64,000 bases of DNA from assembly GCF_030369615.1 (NCBI RefSeq), contig NZ_CP128494.1:1817501-1881500 (forward strand), read 5' to 3'. Position numbers and translations under genes: made by a program. The notes under the pieces were generated by a model. It was not told where the DNA came from and did no database searches. It saw only the letters and a program-made list of their open reading frames with translations. Source of the stretch: Geobacillus stearothermophilus ATCC 12980. Its GTDB lineage: Bacteria > Bacillota > Bacilli > Bacillales > Anoxybacillaceae. Positions 1 to 7,767 of the stretch are shown piece after piece (positions within the stretch are counted from its first letter, which is position 1; each line of letters opens with the position of its first letter).

Positions 1-904
1 CGATCTCGACGACGTGGTCGCCGTCGCTGAACTTGAAGCCTGGGTACATCACTTCGACCTCGACATCGGCGCGGCCGCCCATTTCTGCGGCGACTGTTTC
101 AAACGCTTCTTTCATTTTCGCCACTTGCGCTTCCATTTTTTCCGGAACGAGGGAACGGGCTTCCGCTAAAATATCGACGCGGTCGCAGACGATGTTCGTT
201 TGCGTGCCGCCTTCAAAGCGGCCGATGTTGGCCGTTGTTTCCTCGTCGATGCGGCCGAGCGGCATTTTCGCGATCGCTTTCGCCGCAATCGTAATGGCTG
301 ACACCCCTTTTTCCGGCGCCACACCGGCATGAGCGGTTTTGCCATGCACAACGACTTTCAGCTTCGCCTGCGTCGGGGCGGCGACGACGATGTTGCCGAC
401 TTTGCCGTCGCTGTCCAAGGCATAGCCGTATTTCGCTTGGATGAGCGACGGATCAAGCGCCTTCGCCCCGACAAGCCCCGACTCTTCTCCGACGGTGATG
501 ATAAACTGGATCACGCCGTGCGGGATGTTTTGCTCTTTCAACACCCGAATCGCTTCCAACATCGCCGCCAAGCCCGCTTTATCATCCGCGCCTAAAATCG
601 TCGTCCCGTCGGTGACGACATAGCCGTCTTGAATCGATGGCTTCACGCCTTTGCCCGGCACGACCGTATCCATATGCGACGTGAAATAAATCGGATCCAC
701 CCCGTCTTTCGTCGCCGCGAGCGTGCAAATCAAGTTGCCTGCCCCATGCCCCGTTTTCGCGGCCGCATCGTCTTCGATCACATCGAGGCCAAGCGCTTCA
801 AACTTTTGTTTGAGCACTTTCGCAATGTCCCTTTCATGCTTCGTTTCCGAATCGATTTGCACGAGTTCCAAAAATTCGTCGACAAGACGCTGTTCATTGA
901 CCAT
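1..904 (-). CDS. yqjE: M20-family tripeptidase-like metallopeptidase, 3' end beyond window
   Basis: Probable zinc aminopeptidase of the M20/PepT-like family, expected to cleave short peptides in the cytoplasm. About 301 codons are visible and the C-terminus lies outside the window. Visible marks are the metal-site segment FTSHMDTV near residue 75, ILGADDKAGLAAMLEAI near 110 and the Glu pair in TVGEESGLVGAKAL near 145. The ATG at 904 is chosen because AGGAGG stands 8-9 bases upstream. The gene follows yqjD as in B. subtilis, with a terminator-like hairpin and about 250 bases between them. Family assignment is firm; the exact substrate is not visible. Confidence 0.88.
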   Translation of the reverse strand, partial: MVNEQRLVDEFLELVQIDSETKHERDIAKVLKQKFEALGLDVIEDDAAAKTGHGAGNLICTLAATKDGVDPIYFTSHMDTVVPGKGVKPSIQDGYVVTDGTTILGADDKAGLAAMLEAIRVLKEQNIPHGVIQFIITVGEESGLVGAKALDPSLIQAKYGYALDSDGKVGNIVVAAPTQAKLKVVVHGKTAHAGVAPEKGVSAITIAAKAIAKMPLGRIDEETTANIGRFEGGTQTNIVCDRVDILAEARSLVPEKMEAQVAKMKEAFETVAAEMGGRADVEVEVMYPGFKFSDGDHVVEI

Positions 905-1137
905 CGCTTTTTTCCTCCTGCTTATGTATTCCACCTTAAGTATACCGAAATGTTCCGCCAAGAGCCAAACCAGACGCCGGAACGATCGGCACGCACAGCG
1001 CTGACAGCCACGTTCGCAATGCGCCAGCGCGAGCTCCCGGGTTCGACAGACGAAAAAATCCGTAAGCAATGGGAGACATAGCAGCGGAATGAGCCTGATG
1101 GATGCGAATCCGTATGCGAAAATAGAGGCCAAGCAAC
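905..1137. other. Intergenic region upstream of yqjE
   Basis: About 230 bases separate the yqjD terminator from the yqjE start. It carries the yqjE ribosome-binding site and an AT-rich stretch around 915-950 that could hold its promoter, but I see no clear -35/-10 pair. ORFs on either strand here have no recognisable protein character. Confidence 0.5.
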
Positions 1138-1163
1138 AAAACGGGGCCCCTTGACCCCGTTTT
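1138..1163 (-). terminator. Rho-independent terminator after yqjD
   Basis: On the minus strand the sequence AAACGGGG pairs with CCCCGTTT around a short GC-rich loop and ends in Ts. It overlaps the yqjD stop codon, so it would end the yqjC-yqjD transcript before yqjE. Confidence 0.7.
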
Positions 1164-2356
1164 TACAGCGGAATATTGCCATGCTTTTTCTTCGGCCGCT
1201 CCTCGTGCTTGTTTCGAAGCATCTCGAGCGCCTGAATGAGCTTGATTCTCGTATCGCGCGGGTCGATGACGTCATCGATCATGCCGTATTTGGCGGCGAC
1301 ATACGGATTGGCGAATTTCTCGCGGTATTCGGCAATTTTTTGCGCCCGCGTTTCTTCCGGATTCGGACTTTTTTCAATTTCGCTCGCGAAAATGATGTTC
1401 ACCGCCCTTTGCGGCCCCATGACGGCCACTTCGGCGTTCGGCCACGCATAGACGACATCGGCGCCGATCGATTTGCTGTTTAAGGCGACGTACGCGCCGC
1501 CGTACGCTTTCCGCAAAATGACCGTAATTTTCGGCACCGTTGCTTCCGAGTAGGCGTACAAAATTTTCGCCCCATGGCGGATGATGCCGCCGTGCTCCTG
1601 CTTGACGCCCGGGAAAAAGCCGGTGACGTCCTCAAACGTAACGATCGGGATGTTGAACGAATCGCAAAAACGGATAAAACGCGCCGCCTTGTCGGACGAA
1701 TCAATGTCAAGCCCGCCGGCCATAAACTTCGGCTGGTTGCACACAAGCCCCACCACTTCGCCTTTGATGCGGGTAAAGCCGATCACGATGTTTTTGGCGA
1801 AATCTTTTTGCACTTCCAGAAACGATCCGTCATCGACGACGTGGGCGATGACGTGGCGCACATCGTACGGGCGGACGGCGTCAATCGGCACGACATCAGC
1901 CAAATCGGGGCGGTAATCGTCCCCGTCCGGAATCGGGCCAAACGGCGGCTTTTCGTTATTGTTTGACGGCAAATAGCCTAAGAGCCGCCGCACCTCGGCG
2001 AGCGCTTCCTCTTCATTCGCCGCCGCAAAATGAGCGTTGCCGCTGATCGTGTTGTGCACGCGGGCGCCGCCTAAATCTTCGGCGCTGATTTTCTCCCCGG
2101 TCACCGCTTCAATCACTTTCGGGCCAGTGATGAACATTTGGCTCGTTTTTTCGACCATGAACACAAAATCGGTGATAGCCGGCGAATAGACGGCTCCACC
2201 GGCGTACGGCCCCATGATGACAGAAATTTGCGGAATGACCCCGGAGTAAATGACGTTGCGGTAAAAAACGTGCCCGTACCCGTCCAGCGACAAGACCCCT
2301 TCTTGAATGCGGGCGCCGCCCGAATCGTTCAAGCCGATGACCGGCGCCGCGTTTCG
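1163..2356 (-). pseudogene. yqjD: Acyl-CoA (propionyl/methylmalonyl) carboxylase beta subunit, N-terminus deleted
   Basis: Carboxyltransferase beta subunit of the propionyl-CoA carboxylase / methylmalonyl-CoA decarboxylase family. About 395 codons remain of a family length near 510. The reading frame is open from NAAPVIGLNDSGGARIQEG through GPYAGGAVYSPAITDF and GGLDIDSSDKAARF to the normal C-terminus PKKKHGNIPL. Roughly the first 115-120 residues, including the first half of the N-terminal crotonase-like domain, are missing. Upstream sequence switches directly into the 3' part of the epimerase gene yqjC in another frame, so a deletion has joined the two. An in-frame ATG near 2360 could start a truncated protein but has no good ribosome-binding site. 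I infer loss of function. Confidence 0.85.
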
Positions 2357-2672
2357 GCGCATCTTGAATCATGCGGATGCCGTGCTCCTTCAGCTCACGG
2401 ATGCGCTCGGTGATGTCTTCCACCCCAAGCGCCACATGCTGAATCCCTTCGCCGCGCTTCTCGATAACTTTCGCCACCGCGCTCTCTGCCGACAGCGGCT
2501 CAAGCGGCTCCAGTTTCGCCTCTCCCGCCTGCAAAAACGCCACTTTCACCTGCTCCGACTCGACTTCCTCGATGCCGAGAAACGGCAGGCCGAGCACATC
2601 TGCATAAAACGGAAGCGCTTTCTAAATCGAGCGGACGGCGATGCCGATATGGTCGACTTTTTTCACGTGCAT
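2349..2672 (-). pseudogene. yqjC: Methylmalonyl-CoA epimerase, nonsense codon and lost C-terminus
   Basis: Vicinal-oxygen-chelate fold epimerase that interconverts the two methylmalonyl-CoA epimers. The ATG at 2672 has a good AAAGGGG site and the protein starts MHVKKVDHIGIAVRSI, as the family does. Codon 17 is TAG (2622-2624) where a Glu codon is expected (SIEKALPFY). The frame then stays open through VLGLPFLGIEEVES, LEPLSAESAVAKVIEKRGEG and IQHVALGVEDI to MIQDAPKRGAG. There it runs into yqjD sequence and loses the last 20 or so residues, which normally carry a metal-binding Glu. Two independent lesions make it a pseudogene. Neighbour order yqjA-yqjC-yqjD-yqjE matches B. subtilis. Confidence 0.85.
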
Positions 2673-2885
2673 CGTCTGCAACCCCTTTGCCGCAAAATGA
2701 TGAGGCCAACGTTTTATTATTCGCCGTTTCGACAAAAAATCCTGCTTTTTTTGTTTTTCTTTGTCTGCGCAACGGTCAAGCCATGGAGCGGTTCGTTTCA
2801 TCTCTCATCCTGCTTTTTTCCTTGTCCGCTCCGCTGTTTGCCGTTACAATAAACGTAGAACAGCGGACGGAAGGAGGACGGACCG

Positions 2886-2978
2886 TTGTCGCGCAAAACG
2901 CAAAAATTCGTGGTTTACTTGATGCTCATTTGCATGCTGCTGACGACGCTCCTTGCCGGCATCAGCCTATGGTTTTAA
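2886..2978 (+). CDS. prli42: Prli42-type stressosome-anchoring miniprotein (30 aa)
   Basis: A 30-codon gene starting with TTG, preceded by GGAGG at 8-base spacing. The peptide begins SRKTQKFVVYLMLICML and ends LLAGISLWF: a short basic N-terminus followed by one hydrophobic helix. This matches my recollection of Prli42, the tiny membrane protein first described in Listeria as the anchor of the stressosome through RsbR-type proteins. It is divergent from yqjC and convergent with the L,D-transpeptidase gene. Alternative in-frame starts further in would remove the basic tail. Assignment rests on sequence pattern and size; function is known from Listeria, not shown here. Confidence 0.8.
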   Translation: MSRKTQKFVVYLMLICMLLTTLLAGISLWF

Positions 2979-2987
2979 CCCGGCAAA

Positions 2988-3020
2988 AAACGCAAGCTCC
3001 GAAACTGGAAGCTTGCGTTT
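2988..3020. terminator. Hairpin terminator between prli42 and the L,D-transpeptidase
   Basis: AAACGCAAGCT and AGCTTGCGTTT form an 11-bp stem. On the minus strand it is followed by six Ts, so it should end the transpeptidase transcript. On the plus strand the stem ends in TTT and could also serve prli42. Confidence 0.8.
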
Positions 3021-3021
3021 C

Positions 3022-3528
3022 TCATTGGATGGCGCCGTATCGCTTGGCAATGTCGTAAAACGACTCGTTGCTGCGGAGAATGAGCACGCGTGCGCCGATC
3101 GGCACTCGCTCGTACAAATGCTCGACATCGCGGTTGTGCATACGCACACAGCCTTGCGAAGCGTAGCCCCCGATCGATGCAGGGTTGTTTGTTCCATGGA
3201 CGCCATAGATGCGCCCATCCGTCCCGCGCGCATCAAAACCGATCCACCTTGTGCCGAGCGGATTGTTCGGCGCTCCGCCCGGGATGTTCTTTTTCCGATA
3301 ATACGGGTGTTTCGCCTTTACCGTCACGGTAAACATTCCTTCCGGCGTCAACGCCGCATTCACCCCGGTCGCCACCGGATAGACGGCTTCGATGCGGCCG
3401 TCGCGGACGAGCGCGAGCTTATTGATCGCTTTGTTCACAATGACAAGCGGCTTCGCCTCCGCCGCTGTCTGAAAAGGAGCCCCCAATACGGCGGCGATCA
3501 CGAGACAAATGGCCAACCATACCCGCAT
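3022..3528 (-). CDS. Secreted L,D-transpeptidase (YkuD domain)
   Basis: Predicted 168-aa exported enzyme that forms 3-3 cross-links or related bonds in peptidoglycan. A signal peptide is visible (MRVWLAICLVIAAVLGA, residues 1-17), followed by a YkuD catalytic domain. The catalytic motif is complete: GVHGT with His111, then YASQGCVRMHNRDVEHLY with Cys127 and Arg129. The start at 3528 is preferred over an upstream ATG at 3600 because it begins the signal peptide and has AAAGGA 9-10 bases upstream. It sits where yqjB lies in B. subtilis and may be its counterpart, which I cannot confirm by eye. Confidence 0.88.
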   Translation of the reverse strand: MRVWLAICLVIAAVLGAPFQTAAEAKPLVIVNKAINKLALVRDGRIEAVYPVATGVNAALTPEGMFTVTVKAKHPYYRKKNIPGGAPNNPLGTRWIGFDARGTDGRIYGVHGTNNPASIGGYASQGCVRMHNRDVEHLYERVPIGARVLILRSNESFYDIAKRYGAIQ

Positions 3529-3596
3529 ATCCGTCCATCCTTTGCTTGAGCGTTTGGCTATAGTGTGCGCCAAAACGGATGGACATATGCCCTGCA

Positions 3597-4571
3597 TCAT
3601 GCCTTCAGCCGCTGCGGTTTTCGTTCGTTTCCGAGATGGAATTCGCTTTTGATGATTAAATATCGCTCCAATTCGCGCACCAAATGAAACAACGCCGCCC
3701 GCTCTTCAAACTGTTCGCGCGTCGTTGGCAGCGGCATCGCCTTAAACTGTTCGCGCATCTCGGCAAGGCGCCGCAAAAACCGATCGGCCGTATTTCCCGG
3801 GTGAATGGCGTCGCTTAATTCGTCGATAAAATCGGCGACCATCATCCGCTGCTCGACCGTGTAGACAAGCGATGTCACAAGCGGAAGCATATGCTCGATG
3901 ACTTCCAACTGCCGCTCGCGCATGCGGAAGTAGCGGACATATTCATCCTCATTCCGCCATAATTGATTGTCGGCGTGGCGCATGGCGAGCTTTTTCGCTT
4001 TGTCGAGCGTCTCCGCCGCAAGCGGCAGCTCCTTCCCATCCCAATCAAGCTCATTTGTGCGCAAGTAGCGGACGATTTCTTTTAAAATAATGCGAAACAA
4101 ATCTTCGACAATGCGCTGGTACTCTTTGAGCTGCTTCTCGGCGCTCGGCATATACATGTTCATCAGCAGCGCTACCCCAATGCCAACCGCTACCAGCAAG
4201 ATCTCATTGGCGACCAATCCCCACGTGATGTCCCCGGCCGCATACAAATGCAAAATAATGACCGAGCTTGTCGCAATGCCTTCATTGATTTTCAAGCGAA
4301 CCGTCACCGGAATGAACAACAAAAGCAACAGCCCAATCGTCCACGGATGATAGCCGAAGACGGTAAAAAACAACGCCGCAAACCCGATCGCGACAACGCA
4401 CGCCGCAAAACGAGCCCGGGCGGTCTCAAGCGACCGCTTTTTCGTCACTTGGACGCATAAGATGACGATAATGCCGGCAGAAGCGAAGTTATGAAGACCG
4501 ATGAGCTGAGCGATGGCAATCGCCAGCGCCACCCCCACCGCCGTTTTCAATGTCCGATAGCCGATTTTCAT
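3597..4571 (-). CDS. yqjA: YqjA family membrane protein (aromatic acid exporter-like)
   Basis: 324-aa protein with an N-terminal membrane half (about residues 1-140, roughly five hydrophobic segments such as VGVALAIAIAQLIGL and TIGLLLLLFIPVTV). The soluble, charged, helical C-terminal half is EQLKEYQ-like, with ELDWDGKELPLAAETLDKA and MREQFKAMPLP segments. The architecture fits the DUF939/ArAE-type aromatic-acid exporter family to which B. subtilis YqjA belongs; the transported compound is unknown. The ATG at 4571 starts MKIGYRTLKTAVGVALA; the longer upstream extension is rejected as non-homologous. Its position between brxB and yqjC matches B. subtilis. Confidence 0.87.
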   Translation of the reverse strand: MKIGYRTLKTAVGVALAIAIAQLIGLHNFASAGIIVILCVQVTKKRSLETARARFAACVVAIGFAALFFTVFGYHPWTIGLLLLLFIPVTVRLKINEGIATSSVIILHLYAAGDITWGLVANEILLVAVGIGVALLMNMYMPSAEKQLKEYQRIVEDLFRIILKEIVRYLRTNELDWDGKELPLAAETLDKAKKLAMRHADNQLWRNEDEYVRYFRMRERQLEVIEHMLPLVTSLVYTVEQRMMVADFIDELSDAIHPGNTADRFLRRLAEMREQFKAMPLPTTREQFEERAALFHLVRELERYLIIKSEFHLGNERKPQRLKA

Positions 4572-4740
4572 CGCGAGTCTCCTTTGCCAATGGTTGCCGA
4601 CTTCATTGTACCGATGACGGCCCTTTCGGTGCAAGGAAAAACGGACAATCCTGGCCTCCGCTCCGAAGCCGATCTGTCCCAACAGGCGCAAAAGGACAAA
4701 AAAGGCGGCTGTCCGCTCATGCAGGGCAGGCCGCCTAGGC

Positions 4741-5039
4741 TCACGACGGAGATTTCTCATAAATCGTCTTCCCGTCGCGCTCGATTTCGCGCCGGATCGC
4801 TTCGTTCAGCGCGTCGAAAAAAGCACGTCACATGAGTAAATGCCGACAATCTCGTCAAGATCCTCTTTGATTTTCCACTTCTGTTTTCCGGTCTAGTCAA
4901 TGCACAAGTCAATGTCCGAGTTGTAGCGGGCCGTGCCGCGCGCCCGCGAGCCGAACAAAACGACTTTTTGTATATCTTCTTCGCCCGCGAAATACGCCAT
5001 CAGCCGTTCAAACACGGTCGGGCTCATTCCATACATCAC
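4741..5039 (-). pseudogene. MNT-type nucleotidyltransferase (antitoxin-like), broken
   Basis: Remnant of a small nucleotidyltransferase of the MNT class often paired with HEPN toxins. Frame 1 reads MSPTVFERLMAYFAGEED then VVLFGSRARGTARYNSDIDLCID, carrying the GSxARG and SDIDL signature. It meets TAG at 4893-4895. A second break follows at a T6 run near 4827: frame 1 ends in TGA, and the adjacent frame continues FFDALNEAIRREIERDGK to the natural stop at 4741. With at least two lesions it should be inactive. The upstream reading frame at 5008-5103 overlaps its start, as toxin-antitoxin pairs often do. Confidence 0.75.
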
Positions 5040-5103
5040 GGTCGATCACTTCTTCTTTGATGTTTTGCAGTAGCGTTTCGATTTCATGGACATATTCATT
5101 CAT
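5008..5103 (-). pseudogene. 31-codon reading frame, possible 3' end of an HEPN partner gene
   Basis: The frame encodes MNEYVHEIETLLQNIKEEV then IDRDVWNEPDRV and overlaps the start of the nucleotidyltransferase remnant in the staggered way seen in HEPN-MNT operons. There is no strong ribosome-binding site before the ATG at 5103, and upstream sequence changes to a different, AT-rich composition. It is more likely the tail of a truncated partner gene than an independent peptide. The HEPN identity is inferred from position only. Confidence 0.35.
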
Positions 5104-5143
5104 CTGAAATCAAACATGCCTACTTCAGAAAACAGTGAACAGA

Positions 5144-5650
5144 CTAAATCACTTCTAACGATATTTCATGTAGCATATCGAGATCTTGCGTCTGGCAAGA
5201 TGGGAGGAGCTCACCGTAGACACTTATATTTACTTTCCGCTGTGGAAAAGCCTCAACATGAATTGATTCAATTCTCGCCATATAACGCCCGTTATTTTGA
5301 ATAAGGTTAAACATAAACTCGCTATAGAAAGCAGGAATATACACGTTCATAATAAAATACATACTTATCCCCATCGTGTAATAAGTTTCCAATATGATAT
5401 CGCTGCCGAGTACATTCATTTTGCCAAATTAACCAAAGCACAAAAGGGCGCATCGCTTATTTCACCTCCATATACCAATTTACGAGCCATTCTTTTCGAT
5501 ACAATAATAATTTTAATACCGATTCTTTGTAAATTTTACTCATGACATTTTCTGAAACACCATCTAAAACAGTTGTGACTTGTTGCTCATTTATTTGACT
5601 GATACGATCAATTTCCTTCTTCATTTCTATTATCACAAACAATAATGGTC
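5144..5650 (-). other. AT-rich island with two short, probably truncated reading frames
   Basis: This half kilobase is clearly richer in A and T than its surroundings. It holds a frame at 5457-5642 (MKKEIDRISQINEQQVTTVL and a Lys-rich end) whose stop overlaps a strong GGAGGTG site for a second frame starting at 5453 (MRPFVLWLIWQNECTRQRYH, then GNLLHDGDKYVFYYERV) that stops at 5322. The tight coupling suggests a former two-gene cassette. The first frame has no ribosome-binding site and begins right at the brxB terminator; the second ends abruptly. An overlapping 91-codon frame at 5144-5419 has no visible ribosome-binding site. I do not recognise these proteins with confidence. Confidence 0.5.
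5322..5453 (-). pseudogene. N-terminal fragment of an unrecognised protein (43 codons)
   Basis: ATG at 5453 with GGAGGTG about 10 bases upstream, translationally coupled to the preceding frame. The peptide MRPFVLWLIWQNECTRQRYH-GNLLHDGDKYVFYYERV reads like the start of a beta-rich domain and is then cut by TAG at 5322-5324. Such a strong start before so short a frame suggests the rest of the gene has been lost. Composition is low-GC compared with neighbours, which suggests transfer. Confidence 0.45.
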
Positions 5651-5657
5651 ATGCAAA

Positions 5658-5687
5658 AACCCGAAGTCCCTTTTCGAACTTCGGGTT
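5658..5687 (-). terminator. Terminator after brxB
   Basis: AACCCGAAGT pairs with ACTTCGGGTT (10 bp) around a 10-base loop and is followed on the minus strand by a run of Ts. It stands directly after the brxB stop codon. Confidence 0.85.
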
Positions 5688-5693
5688 CTCCTT

Positions 5694-6131
5694 TCACACT
5701 TCCTCGCAATATTCGTCAAACAGCGCCTGCAGCTTTTGCACGACGGCGACCGGTTCGTGCCCTTCGATGTCGTGGCGGTGGAGCATGGCACACAGTTTTC
5801 CGTCTTTTAACAACGCGAACGACGGCGAGGACGGCGGCTCGCCGACAAAATACTCGCGCGCGCGGGCCGTTGCTTCTTTGTCTTGGCCGGCAAAGACGGT
5901 CACCAAATGGTCCGGGCGCTTGTCGTAGTGAACGGCATGGGCCGCTGCGGGACGGGCGATGCCGCCGGCGCAGCCGCATACGGAGTTGATGAGGACAAGC
6001 GTGGTGCCCGGACGGCGGAATGCCGCATCGACGTCTTCCGGCGTGCGCAGCTCTTCAAATCCGGCTTCGACCGCTTCACGCCGCGCTTGTTCGACGATGT
6101 CGTGATAGAGCGGAAATTGAAATTGGAACAT
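5694..6131 (-). CDS. brxB: Bacilliredoxin BrxB (YphP/YqiW family)
   Basis: 145-aa cytoplasmic thiol-disulfide protein that removes bacillithiol from S-bacillithiolated proteins. The family's CGC active site is present at residues 52-54 within [18 protein letters not shown]. Length and the C-terminal FDEYCEEV agree with B. subtilis YqiW. The ATG at 6131 has AAGGAGGTG upstream. It forms a short transcript ending in its own hairpin and lies between the eroded mutB-meaB remnant and yqjA; the brxB-yqjA order is conserved. Confidence 0.93.
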   Translation of the reverse strand: MFQFQFPLYHDIVEQARREAVEAGFEELRTPEDVDAAFRRPGTTLVLINSVCGCAGGIARPAAAHAVHYDKRPDHLVTVFAGQDKEATARAREYFVGEPPSSPSFALLKDGKLCAMLHRHDIEGHEPVAVVQKLQALFDEYCEEV

Positions 6132-6163
6132 CTCAACACCTCCTTCGGTTTGCCTTTATCATA

Positions 6164-6358
6164 TCATACTTCGCCGCCGAGGCTCCGTTCGTATGCTTCA
6201 ATCAGCTCGCGGACGGCGGCGGTGACCGGCTTGGCGCCGGAAATGACACTGTTCTCGAGCATCGGAAGCTTCTCTTTCACGATCGGGTCAGCGAAAAAGC
6301 GCGTTTCGATATATTCTTTGATCATGGCGTGCATCCAGTCTTTTTGCTGCTGGCGGCG
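6164..6358 (-). pseudogene. meaB: 3' remnant of a MeaB/ArgK-type mutase chaperone GTPase
   Basis: About 64 codons in one frame: [20 protein letters not shown] then ADPIVKEKLPMLENSV and TAAVRELIEAYERSLGGEV, ending at TGA (6164-6166). The helical C-terminal pattern and the position directly after methylmalonyl-CoA mutase fit the G-protein chaperone MeaB that protects the B12 enzyme. The rest of the gene, including all GTPase motifs, is absent. The sequence joins the end of the mutB remnant in a GCC-rich microhomology. The identification is by context and weak pattern. Confidence 0.5.
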
Positions 6359-7326
6359 GCGCCGTGCTCATACAAAAACGCGTAGTCTTGCGGCGGGATG
6401 ACGCCGCCGACAAAAACGAGAATGTCGCCGCGGCCGAGTTTTTCAAGCTCCGCCACAAGCTGCGGCACGAGCGTTTTATGTCCGCCGGCGAGCGAGCTGA
6501 TGCCGACAGCGTGCACGTCGTTTTCGACCGCCTGGCGCGCCGTTTCTTCCGGCGTTTGAAAGAGCGGGCCGATGTCGACGTCAAACCCTAGATCGGCAAA
6601 CGCTGTGGCGACGACTTTCGCCCCGCGGTCATGCCCATCCTGCCCCATTTTCGCAATCAAGATGCGCGGACGCCGCCCTTCCAGTTCGGCGAACTGCTCC
6701 ACCCGCCGCTTCACCCGTTCGAGCTGGGTTTCGTTTTTGTATTCCGAGCTGTACACGCCGCTGATCGAGCGGATGGCGGCGCGATGGCGACTCGCCACTT
6801 TTTCGATCGCGTACGAAATTTCCCCGAGCGTCGCCCGGACGCGCGCCGCTTGGACGGCAAGCTCAAGCAAGTTCCCTTCGCCCGTTTCCGCCGCTTTTGT
6901 AATGGCGGCAAGCGCCGCTTCGACCTGCTCGCTATCGCGCGTCGCCTTGAGCTCGTTCAGCCGCTCGATTTGCCGCTTTCGCACGGCGGTGTTGTCGACT
7001 TCCAAAATGTCGATCGGTTCTTCTTTGTCCGGGCGGTATTTGTTCACGCCGATGATCGTTTCCGCTCCTGAATCGATGCGCGCTTGGCGGCGGGCCGCCG
7101 CTTCTTCGATGCGCATTTTCGGGATGCCCGTTTCAATGGCTTTCGCCATCCCGCCCAAGCTTTCAATTTCTTCGATATGCACCCACGCCCGCTTCATCAA
7201 CTCGTTCGTCAACGTCTCGACGTAATACGAACCGGCCCATGGATCGATCGTCCGGCAAATGCCCGTTTCTTCCTGCAAGTACAGCTGCGTATTGCGGGCG
7301 ATGCGCCGTGAAAACTCATCAGCGAG
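6355..7326 (-). pseudogene. mutB: Methylmalonyl-CoA mutase large subunit, truncated at both ends
   Basis: B12-dependent mutase interconverting succinyl- and methylmalonyl-CoA. Recognisable sequence runs from [19 protein letters not shown] through [20 protein letters not shown] to the cobalamin-binding domain with [20 protein letters not shown] (the DxHxxG motif), [18 protein letters not shown] and [14 protein letters not shown]. About 320 codons remain of a usual length above 700. The substrate-binding half of the TIM barrel is missing, and the C-terminus breaks at [12 protein letters not shown] into another frame. The nominal open frame extends upstream to 7548, but that part is not homologous. 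Clearly non-functional as a mutase. Confidence 0.85.
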
Positions 7327-7329
7327 TCC

Positions 7330-7352
7330 GACATCTTTGCGACATCGCTCAT
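7330..7352 (-). other. Orphan translation start, possibly of the lost mutase small-subunit gene
   Basis: On the minus strand GGGGG precedes ATG at 7352, opening a frame MSDVAKM that runs straight into mutB sequence out of frame. It looks like the beginning of a gene whose body, with the first part of mutB, was removed by one deletion. That the lost gene is mutA is inferred only from usual gene order. Confidence 0.35.
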
Positions 7353-7767
7353 TCCGATCCCCCTTTGCCTTCCAGACATAAGAAACCGCTTTCTTTTCAA
7401 GCCGCACCTTTCCCTCTCGAACCCGTCTGCTCAGAACGAAACGCTGATGACGCTTCGTGTGGGAAAAAACGGTTTCTATGTTTATTGTAGTACATCGGCC
7501 GCGTTTGGACAATGAACAAAAAGGCAAACAACTTGCTGATGCCACCATTTCACCATGAAATGGAAAACAAAGCGGTCAAAAAAACATGAACGATCTCGAA
7601 ATGGCTCGATGACTTGGCGAAACAACACCATCTCAACGATTCACAAATCCTCCAAGAAGCCCTGAAAAAACATGAAAGGAAGAGGGCGTTGTTGCATGCT
7701 CTCTTGGACGATGCTCCCTCGTCCCCCTCCAAATCGCCACTTAGCGAAAATCTCAACTGCCATTTAT
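7353..7767. other. Intergenic region with a possible ribbon-helix-helix antitoxin remnant
   Basis: No complete gene lies here. On the plus strand, 7590-7690 reads KWLDDLAKQHHLNDSQILQE in one frame, resembling the helix-turn-helix half of a CopG/ribbon-helix-helix antitoxin. It is preceded in frame by a stop and lacks the N-terminal strand. The minus strand around 7450-7500 is AT-rich and may have held the promoter of the lost mutA gene. Confidence 0.35.

Noticed and set aside
2109..2597. Fusion protein of epimerase and carboxylase as a real new gene
   Set aside because: The frame after the junction is not the carboxylase frame, so the tail is nonsense, and the start lies inside the epimerase after a stop codon.
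5144..5419. 91-codon minus-strand frame as a gene
   Set aside because: It has no ribosome-binding site and overlaps in another frame a peptide with a strong start signal; it may be remnant coding but is not supported as a gene.
6322..7548. Full 408-codon frame as an intact short mutase gene
   Set aside because: The N-terminal ~70 codons have no family similarity and the C-terminus frameshifts into another gene; the mutase barrel is incomplete.
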